A DNA stretch of 26,474 nucleotides, from positions 1 to 26,474 of IMG/VR virus record IMGVR_UViG_3300039159_000062; one strand, 5' to 3'. Origin of the DNA: a virus. The notes under the pieces are model-generated. The model was not told where the DNA came from, did not search any database, and saw only the letters and a program-made list of their open reading frames with translations. Of this stretch, positions 21,453-26,474 are shown piece by piece (within the stretch, counting starts at the first letter, position 1; each line of letters opens with the position of its first letter). Made by a program: the position numbers and the translations under genes.

Positions 21453-21730
21453 TCGAGATGGGCATCATCGTAGGCATTGGCCTACTGGTGACTCTCGTCA
21501 AATGCAACTGGTCCGTACGCATGTGGATCTTGTCGCATCCTGTGTTCATGGATGCACTAATCTTCATCGCATTGTGCTTGCTGCACTGGGGGACCTTTAG
21601 TGGGGTAATGGTCGCAACTATCGGTGCGCTTACCTGCAGTTTGGTCATAAGTGGCGCCACCAAGATCTACGGATCTGTGCAAAACGGTGTGTACCAACCA
21701 GGCTACTTCGACGTCAGCTCGAAGCTCTAA
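21449..21730 (+). CDS. Small multi-span membrane protein
   Basis: A 93-residue protein with hydrophobic segments at about residues 4-18 (MGIIVGIGLLVTLVK), 36-46 and 52-70 (FIALCLLHWG, GVMVATIGALTCSLVIS). The short carboxy-terminal tail is polar (QPGYFDVSSKL). Start ATG at 21449 overlaps the stop of the 148-residue membrane gene, which indicates coupled translation and probably a joint function. I do not recognise a family. It lies directly before hairpin 4. Confidence 0.75.
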   Translation: MIEMGIIVGIGLLVTLVKCNWSVRMWILSHPVFMDALIFIALCLLHWGTFSGVMVATIGALTCSLVISGATKIYGSVQNGVYQPGYFDVSSKL

Positions 21731-21737
21731 GCCACAT

Positions 21738-21763
21738 CGCAGCCCATGGGTACATGGGCTGCG
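21738..21763 (+). promoter_or_regulatory. GGTA-tetraloop hairpin 4
   Basis: Stem CGCAGCCCATG pairs with CATGGGCTGCG (11 bp) around loop GGTA, followed by TCACTCGTCTATTTT. It has base changes on both sides of the stem compared with hairpins 1-3 (AT for CG pairs), which keeps pairing. Confidence 0.75.
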
Positions 21764-21804
21764 TCACTCGTCTATTTTGTTCATTCACTTTTTGGAGTTA
21801 TCAC

Positions 21805-22209
21805 ATGGGCTACATGACACTCAACGTACTGCTGCTTGACGGCAGCTCAGTGTCCGTCACTGGGCAGCAAATCATACATTTGGGCAAGACCCCGTCCGAT
21901 GCTGTGTTCGGGGGCACCCTCGACGAGTTTGCCAAAACCTTCCCTGCCGCGATGACAGAGCTCATCGGATTGGGCGCGATCAAGTACACGCCTGCCGTGG
22001 ACGACGACCTGGCTCACAAGGCTGACATGCGCAAATTGCTACGCGAGCAATTGCGTGGCGACCCATGCGACGACTTTGAGTTGTCGTTGCAAGCCAGCGA
22101 GCAACTGTACGAAGAAGCAAGCATTGCAGCCGATGAGGCTGGCGGGTTCACCGAGCGTGAGTACCAGGACTTCATCGAGCGCTACGTCGAAGAACGCACG
22201 CCCGTCTGA
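21805..22209 (+). CDS. Unidentified early protein
   Basis: A 134-residue protein starting MGYMTLNVLLLDGSSVSV. The first part looks beta-rich (TLNVLLLDGSSVSVTGQQI). The second half is acidic and helical (DDDLAHKADMRKLLREQL, then EREYQDFIERYVEERT). It has no membrane segment or recognisable motif. I chose the ATG at 21805 because a TTGGAG site precedes it, with the same leader form as its neighbours. It lies between hairpins 4 and 5. Likely a small host-interaction or regulatory protein, but this is only inference from position. Confidence 0.75.
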   Translation: MGYMTLNVLLLDGSSVSVTGQQIIHLGKTPSDAVFGGTLDEFAKTFPAAMTELIGLGAIKYTPAVDDDLAHKADMRKLLREQLRGDPCDDFELSLQASEQLYEEASIAADEAGGFTEREYQDFIERYVEERTPV

Positions 22210-22217
22210 CCAACACG

Positions 22218-22243
22218 CACAGCCCATGGGTACATGGGCTGTG
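22218..22243 (+). promoter_or_regulatory. GGTA-tetraloop hairpin 5
   Basis: Stem CACAGCCCATG pairs with CATGGGCTGTG (11 bp) around loop GGTA, followed by TCACTCATCTCTTTC. It shares the CATG stem core with hairpin 4 while the outer pairs differ and still match. Confidence 0.75.
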
Positions 22244-22293
22244 TCACTCATCTCTTTCGCCAATCTTGGCTTGTTACCGCTTGGAGAACCAAC

Positions 22294-22449
22294 ATGGTTT
22301 ACCTATACGAAGAGCAACACGTCCTGTCCACCGCTGCTGACGAGGACATCCGCCACCGCAGCGACGACATCGGCATCGACAACGACTGGGGCATGGACCC
22401 CATGGAGCTGCTGGAGCTGAAACAGGAGCGTGAGGCACTCGACCTCTAA
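22294..22449 (+). CDS. Small acidic early protein
   Basis: A 51-residue acidic protein starting MVYLYEEQHVLSTAADEDI. It is rich in Asp and Glu and looks helical in its carboxy-terminal half (MELLELKQEREALDL). No family is recognised. I chose the ATG at 22294 because a TTGGAG site precedes it by about 8 nt. The acidity would suit a small DNA-mimic or regulatory protein, but that is speculation and I give it no weight. It ends 5 nt before the hairpin region at 22455-22503. Confidence 0.65.
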   Translation: MVYLYEEQHVLSTAADEDIRHRSDDIGIDNDWGMDPMELLELKQEREALDL

Positions 22450-22454
22450 GCTCT

Positions 22455-22503
22455 GAATGCGACCTACTGAGCACTCTAAGCAGTGCTCAGTGCGAGGCAT
22501 TCA
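22455..22503 (+). promoter_or_regulatory. Two-tier hairpin in early gap
   Basis: An inner perfect 9-bp stem (CTGAGCACT and AGTGCTCAG, 6-nt loop) is enclosed by an outer GAATGC and GCATTC pair, separated by 6-nt internal strands on both sides. The sequence is unlike hairpins 1-5, but the position is equivalent, between two early genes. No U-tract follows. Confidence 0.55.
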
Positions 22504-22530
22504 CCTCACCAACCCAAACCAGGCAAACAC

Positions 22531-22749
22531 ATGAACCGCATCGCCATCTTCTACCCAACCTTAGTAAAGCAGATCGACCTGACTGAAGCGGAGATCGACT
22601 TGATCAACAACAGGCAGACCAACGTCGTGACTCTCATCAAGTTCGTCCGCGCCCAGTACGGCCTTGGGCTGTACGACTCGAAGAGCATCGTAGACACCGT
22701 CCGCAGAAACGAGGATGAACGAAAGGTGCACGTCGCAAAATTCGGTTAA
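22531..22749 (+). CDS. Small protein resembling the ribosomal L7/L12 carboxy-terminal domain
   Basis: A 72-residue protein starting MNRIAIFYPTLVKQIDLTEA. Residues about 33-60 read VVTLIKFVRAQYGLGLYDSK and then SIVDTVRRN. This resembles the bL12 (L7/L12) carboxy-terminal signature 'K..VIK.VR..TGLGLKEAK.LV', the site that recruits translation GTPases. Whether this protein reaches the ribosome is unknown, as the segment joining it to the L10 stalk is missing. Homologues of bL12-like proteins in phages are known in general terms. The start at 22531 has only a weak AGG site, so the exact start is less sure. Confidence 0.6.
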   Translation: MNRIAIFYPTLVKQIDLTEAEIDLINNRQTNVVTLIKFVRAQYGLGLYDSKSIVDTVRRNEDERKVHVAKFG

Positions 22750-22755
22750 CTCACT

Positions 22756-22783
22756 GTGTGCGCATCTACCCAGGTGCGTACAC
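22756..22783 (+). promoter_or_regulatory. Hairpin between early genes
   Basis: GTGTGCGCA and TGCGTACAC pair over 9 bp with one G-U wobble and a 10-nt loop. It lies 6 nt after the L12-like gene. No U-tract follows. Confidence 0.5.
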
Positions 22784-22828
22784 GGGGCGTCTGCCCAAAC
22801 AACCCAACCTCAACTTAGGTAAATCCCA

Positions 22829-23788
22829 ATGTCCAAGACCCACACCTTGCCAGCCACCACATCTATCGCCACCGCACTGCAGAACGCAGGCGTCAAGGTG
22901 ACACACGGCACAACGTATGCCGACCCTATCGACTTGCTCGAGGACTACACAGCTGTGCATCCGCAGCTGTACGGCCGCACGATGAGCAGCGTTGCTTGGC
23001 GCATCGACACGATGTGCATCCAGGCAGCACGTGCGCTTCTGTTCGCACGTTACTCCGACCCCGAGCGTGACAACCGCGAGGGGTTTGCCAACTTTTGCTT
23101 GACCGTCGGATCAGAGCTCCAGCACGCCAGCCTGTACGAACAAGAGGGCCCAGAGAAAACCCTTGCGCAGCTGATGGCAGTCAGCAACCACTACCACGAC
23201 GCAGCAGCTAATGCGTCTGCATTGGCTGACAAGGACTACCGTGCCAAGAGCTTTCGCGAGTTGCTCGACGCGGAACACGCCAAGCCAGTGAGCTCACTCG
23301 AAGACGTGCCGCCGTCGCTGCAGTCGCGTACAAACTACGCCACCTTGGCAAAAGTCGAAGCACGCGGTGACGAAGCGGCAGAGGCTCGCATCTACGCAGC
23401 CTACTGCGAAGCAGACTCAGCCCAAGCATTCAACCGCTTGCAGAAAAACAAGGAGCTGGTTAACCCACTGCTCGAAGTTCTTCGAGCAGCGTCGATGTTC
23501 GCCGAAGAGGACACACGCTTTGACCAGCTGCCCTACAGCAACCAGCGCACGCTTGCGCAGTACTGCCTCACAGCGCTCATCAGGGTGCGTGGTGACTTGG
23601 CCAAGTCCACGACACCCATCGCGTTCGGCCATCTTGCCGAGTGCACGTTCAAGTGCGCCGGTGCACTCGAGGCGTTGATCAAAGCCAAGTTCAGCGACCG
23701 TGACCAAATGGAAAACGGCTCCACGCTCACGCAGCTTGAGCTCGATCACCAACGTGGTCAGAAACGGATGGCACGCGCGATCGACTAA
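22829..23788 (+). CDS. Unidentified 319-residue early protein
   Basis: A largely helical soluble protein starting MSKTHTLPATTSIATALQ. It has many Ala-rich helices with charged faces (DTMCIQAARALLFARYSD, EARIYAAYCEADSAQAFN, EVLRAASMFAEEDTRF) and no membrane segment. I cannot name a family. It is the largest unknown in the early block and ends 12 nt before a clear terminator. It lies before the probable origin and the primase-helicase, so a role in replication or DNA metabolism is possible but not supported by a motif. The ATG at 22829 has only a weak TTAGG site. Confidence 0.75.
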   Translation: MSKTHTLPATTSIATALQNAGVKVTHGTTYADPIDLLEDYTAVHPQLYGRTMSSVAWRIDTMCIQAARALLFARYSDPERDNREGFANFCLTVGSELQHASLYEQEGPEKTLAQLMAVSNHYHDAAANASALADKDYRAKSFRELLDAEHAKPVSSLEDVPPSLQSRTNYATLAKVEARGDEAAEARIYAAYCEADSAQAFNRLQKNKELVNPLLEVLRAASMFAEEDTRFDQLPYSNQRTLAQYCLTALIRVRGDLAKSTTPIAFGHLAECTFKCAGALEALIKAKFSDRDQMENGSTLTQLELDHQRGQKRMARAID

Positions 23789-23800
23789 GCCCTAGCCCAC

Positions 23801-23833
23801 AGCTGCCTGCCCCACGGGGTGGGCAGCTCTTTT
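23801..23833 (+). terminator. Intrinsic terminator after the early block
   Basis: A 12-bp stem, AGCTGCCTGCCC with GGGTGGGCAGCT (two G-U wobbles), is followed by CTCTTTTG. This is a good rightward terminator after the 319-residue gene. It separates the early block from the primase-helicase, which therefore probably has its own promoter. Confidence 0.75.
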
Positions 23834-23914
23834 GCTGTCGTCACTGTTGACGGACTTTAGCCACCTAACGCTTTCGAAGTTTTGGCTCCGTTTCTACTAT
23901 AGATTCTCTTTTAT

Positions 23915-23970
23915 ACTCTTATATATATATTTTAATAATAATAATAATAATATCGTAAGAATATAAGAGT
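23915..23970. other. AT-rich inverted-repeat region, candidate replication origin
   Basis: Perfect arms ACTCTTATAT (23915) and ATATAAGAGT (23961) enclose a 36-nt A/T centre that contains six TAA repeats. The whole 23900-23970 stretch is far more AT-rich than any other part of the window. It lies 119 nt before the primase-helicase start. An unwinding element or origin is the likely role; a regulatory cruciform is the alternative. The flanks 23834-23900 and 23971-24059 show no other clear feature. Confidence 0.5.
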
Positions 23971-24059
23971 GTAAGAAGCTGGCTAAAAAGGCTTACGTTC
24001 CCCCTACGAACTTGCACTTCTAGCCCATGTAATATGTGCCCCGGCCCTCCAAACAGTGC

Positions 24060-24094
24060 ATTTCACATAAAGTAAGTAGATTTCACATTATGAA
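24060..24094 (+). repeat. TTTCACAT direct repeats over the primase-helicase start
   Basis: ATTTCACAT occurs at 24060 and 24080, spaced 20 bp. The second copy overlaps the ATG and forms the palindrome TTTCA-CATTA-TGAAA. No Shine-Dalgarno sequence is visible. The spacing and position over the start suggest an operator or protein-binding site for self-regulation. Confidence 0.4.
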
Positions 24095-26423
24095 ACTCCA
24101 TTTTCTGTTAGGTTCGACCCCCCTAACCAAGACCTTCGTCAAGACAAAAACCGCCATCGAGAAGACTCCGTACCCCATGACGTGGGAGTTTTCCTCCGAG
24201 ACCGAAGACGTCACGACCCTTCGAGAGTTCGAGGCAGCGCTGCGCCGTCACGCTGCTCGTGGCCACTGCCTCCTCAAAGGCCAGATCGCCCAACCCCTGG
24301 TGACCGAGTCACGTGCTGGTGCAACCAACGCGTCCTCTCCAACAGACTGGCTGGTGCTTGACCTCGACGGCATTCCAGCGCCCGCTACCGTGGACTCGTT
24401 TCTCGCTGCCATGGGCTTGGCCGACTACAGCTACATCGTGCAGTGGTCAGCTTCCTACAAGGTGTACGACAACAGCTTGCGTGCTCACGTGTTCGTCCTC
24501 CTTGAGCGCCCTGTTGCTGCACCTCTGCTCAAGCAGTGGCTGATCCAGATGAACCATGAAATCCCTGCGTTGTCCGCGGCCATGGAACTCACCAAGACCA
24601 ACAACTCCATCCGCTGGCCACTCGACATCAGCGCATGTCAGAACGACAAGCTGATCTACATTGCGCCCCCGGTGCTCAAAGGCATGAAAGACCCGATGGG
24701 CAAGCAGCCCCGGATCGAGTTCATCCAGCGCAAGCTCGAGCGCTTTGACCTCATTGCCTTGGTCGCGTCGACTGAGAAAAACAAAGCATCCACCCACAAG
24801 CGCATCGACGAGATGCGTGACGCAGCTGGTCTGCCCAAGCGCAAGTACAACTACAAGTCAGTGGCCGGCACCGAAGTCATGCTCAAGCCCGACGCATGCG
24901 TTATCACCGACATCAAGGAAGACCGTGGCTTCATCTACTTCAACCTCAACGGCGGAGACAGCTGGGCCTACTACCACCCAGACAACAAGCCCGACTACAT
25001 CTACAACTTCAAAGGCGAGCCCACGTACCTCACCAAAGAGCTACTGCCCGAATACTGGCAAGAGCTCACCAATAACGGAGCTTCTCGAACGTCAAGCGCT
25101 GGTGTCACGTACCTGGCGTTCTGCGACAAACAAACCGGTATGTACTGGCGCGGCACTTACGACGCGGGTACTGACTCGCTAGACATCTACCCCGCCAAGA
25201 ACGAGACCCAGCTGCGCCACTTTTGCTCGCAGCACGGCATTCCGATTGGTGACTTTGTCCCGGAGTGGGATCTTGTGTTTGACCCACACGACAACGTGCG
25301 TGTGGACATGGCCAACAAGGTCGTCAACCGCTTCACGCCCAGTACCTACATGAAGCAAGTGGCCAAAAAAGTCACCAAGTGCCCACCGACCATTTTCAAA
25401 GTCATTCACCACGCGCTGGGTGGCGACGTCGACATCACCGAGCATTTCATCAACTGGACCGCATGCGTGCTGCAAAAGCGCGACCGCACCAAGACCGCCT
25501 GGGTCATGCACGGTACGCAAGGCACTGGCAAGGGCGTGTTGACCAACAACATCCTGCGCCCGCTGTTCCACCCCCACACAGCGTCCAGGCGCATGGAGGA
25601 GCTCAACGAGAAATACAACCACTTCATGGCCGACGCGCTCATGGTCTTCGTCGACGAGACGCAGATCAAAGCACTGGGGAACGAGAAGGGCATCATGGCC
25701 AAGCTCAAGAACTTCATCACTGAGGAGTTCGTGCCCATCCGTGCCATGCACGCCAATGCCATCGAGCAACGCAACTACACCAACTGGATCTTCATGTCCA
25801 ACATGAGCGACCCAGTGATGATCGACAAAGGCGACCGACGTTTCAACATCGGCAAGTACCAGACGCAAAAGATCGACATCAGCGACGCAGACTTCGAAAA
25901 GATTGACAAAGAGCTGCAAGCGTTTCACGACTACCTGCTGAGCTACCCGATGGACGAAGCCAAAGCGCGCCAAGTGATGAACAATAGCGACCGCGACGCC
26001 ATGATCGCTTTGTCCGAGACCAGCATCGACACCGTGTGCAACGGCTTCTTCGACGGTAAATTCAGCTTCTTCCTGGAGCAGATGCCCACCGACGACAGCC
26101 ATATGCGCAACGTGCTGGTCAAGATGCAGGTCGACGAGTACACCCATGTGCTCAAGAACCTCATGCTGCGCACAGCGAGCAACGGGCAATGCAGCGTGAG
26201 CCGCGAGGAGCTGTTCACGATCTACGACTACGTGGTGGGCAAAATCCCTCGCTCACCGAACAAGTTCACCTCGTTGCTCAAACACCACCGGATGCACATC
26301 GGCCCGGTGTGGGTCAACAACAAAACCGTCCGCGGCATCCCAGTCATCTGGCTGGACGTCGCGTCTTTCCCACAATACGCCAAGCAGTATCTTGGCATCG
26401 CCGCTGGAACGAAGACAAGATGA
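24090..26423 (+). CDS. Primase-helicase (AEP-like primase fused to SF3/DUF5906-type helicase)
   Basis: A 777-residue replication protein from the ATG at 24090. Residues about 85-210 hold a primase-polymerase-like half: DWLVLDLDG (Asp91 and Asp93) is the hDhD metal site of archaeo-eukaryotic-type primases, with 'RAHVFVLLERPV' later. Residues about 440-620 are a helicase: Walker A HGTQGTGKG (Lys481), Walker B MVFVDE, then sensor NWIFMSN and DRRF, the pattern of D5/SF3 or DUF5906 ATPases. The last 150 residues look like a winged-helix region. It would open and prime the origin just upstream. A longer start at 24036 (GTG) is possible; the chosen start lacks a ribosome site but begins the conserved part. 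Confidence 0.9.
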   Translation: MKLHFLLGSTPLTKTFVKTKTAIEKTPYPMTWEFSSETEDVTTLREFEAALRRHAARGHCLLKGQIAQPLVTESRAGATNASSPTDWLVLDLDGIPAPATVDSFLAAMGLADYSYIVQWSASYKVYDNSLRAHVFVLLERPVAAPLLKQWLIQMNHEIPALSAAMELTKTNNSIRWPLDISACQNDKLIYIAPPVLKGMKDPMGKQPRIEFIQRKLERFDLIALVASTEKNKASTHKRIDEMRDAAGLPKRKYNYKSVAGTEVMLKPDACVITDIKEDRGFIYFNLNGGDSWAYYHPDNKPDYIYNFKGEPTYLTKELLPEYWQELTNNGASRTSSAGVTYLAFCDKQTGMYWRGTYDAGTDSLDIYPAKNETQLRHFCSQHGIPIGDFVPEWDLVFDPHDNVRVDMANKVVNRFTPSTYMKQVAKKVTKCPPTIFKVIHHALGGDVDITEHFINWTACVLQKRDRTKTAWVMHGTQGTGKGVLTNNILRPLFHPHTASRRMEELNEKYNHFMADALMVFVDETQIKALGNEKGIMAKLKNFITEEFVPIRAMHANAIEQRNYTNWIFMSNMSDPVMIDKGDRRFNIGKYQTQKIDISDADFEKIDKELQAFHDYLLSYPMDEAKARQVMNNSDRDAMIALSETSIDTVCNGFFDGKFSFFLEQMPTDDSHMRNVLVKMQVDEYTHVLKNLMLRTASNGQCSVSREELFTIYDYVVGKIPRSPNKFTSLLKHHRMHIGPVWVNNKTVRGIPVIWLDVASFPQYAKQYLGIAAGTKTR

Positions 26424-26474
26424 AAGCCTCCCAACTACTGCGCGGCGCACTAGGGCACTTATCGCTCGACTCCT
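26420..26474 (+). CDS. Start of next early gene, cut by right edge
   Basis: ATG at 26420 overlaps the primase-helicase stop (ATGA). Eighteen codons are visible, MKASQLLRGALGHLSLDS, and the frame continues beyond the window. An overlap of this kind suggests a coupled replication-module gene. The product cannot be identified from what is visible. Confidence 0.6.
   Translation, partial: MKASQLLRGALGHLSLDS

Noticed and set aside
19736-22243. CRISPR-like array from the repeated 26-mers
   Set aside because: Repeats are 400-800 nt apart with genes between, palindromic throughout and of varied sequence. No spacers of uniform length exist.
20520-22480. CTCTAAG or GCTCTAAG matches on the plus strand (20522, 21724, 22444, 22474)
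   Set aside because: Several are just Leu-stop or coding sequence, and none has the third TAGAAY heptad or a start at the right distance. I count them as chance.
25179-26189. Long minus-strand open frame inside the primase-helicase
   Set aside because: The plus strand has Walker A, Walker B and sensor motifs here. The minus frame is His/Val-rich with no motif or leader.
1-26474. tRNA or rRNA genes
   Set aside because: I saw no cloverleaf with a TTCGA-type T-loop and paired acceptor arms, and no rRNA-like stretch, but short RNAs could be missed by eye.

Overview
The window is the structural, packaging, lysis and early replication part of a tailed double-stranded DNA phage (or a closely related prophage). 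It looks virulent-like: no integrase, repressor or attachment site is visible. The DNA is GC-rich by eye. The packaging and capsid genes combine a P22-type portal with an N4-gp56-type major capsid protein, so a podovirus-like particle is likely. A betaproteobacterial host is my guess from composition and general gene style only.

Two divergent blocks meet at about 19.6-19.8 kb. Reading leftward on the minus strand from 19.6 kb to the left edge are: small terminase, large terminase (split by an intein), portal, scaffold, an N4 gp49/Sf6 gene 66-type protein, an HNH-AP2 homing endonuclease, major capsid, capsid-associated and head-tail adaptor proteins, a run of tail and fibre genes, a fibre-tail adaptor, a lysis cassette (NlpC/P60-like protein, small membrane protein, GH108 endolysin, holin-like protein, Rz with Rz1 nested in it), and further structural genes running off the left edge. 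Reading rightward on the plus strand from 19.8 kb are small early genes (coiled-coil, membrane and unknown proteins, one like ribosomal L7/L12), an AT-rich inverted-repeat region that may be the replication origin, and a primase-helicase. The next gene starts at the right edge.

Two repeated regulatory signals organise the blocks. On the minus strand, six copies of a three-heptad element (consensus CTCTAAGCTCTAAGTTAGAA) precede the packaging, scaffold, homing-endonuclease, capsid, lysis and distal structural modules. In four copies the element sits 4-7 nt from an ATG that lacks a Shine-Dalgarno sequence, as expected for leaderless phage promoters. On the plus strand, five early intergenic gaps contain a 26-nt hairpin with an 11-bp stem and a GGTA or AGTA tetraloop. 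The stems covary between copies.

The most unusual object is the terminase intein. A complete endonuclease VII-like HNH gene with its own ribosome-binding site lies inside the intein coding sequence in a different reading frame. It fills the place where inteins normally carry an in-frame homing endonuclease, and the intein frame stays open across it. A second unusual feature is an immunoglobulin-like domain whose two halves lie in separate genes, about 1.5 kb apart, with a cassette of tail genes between them.
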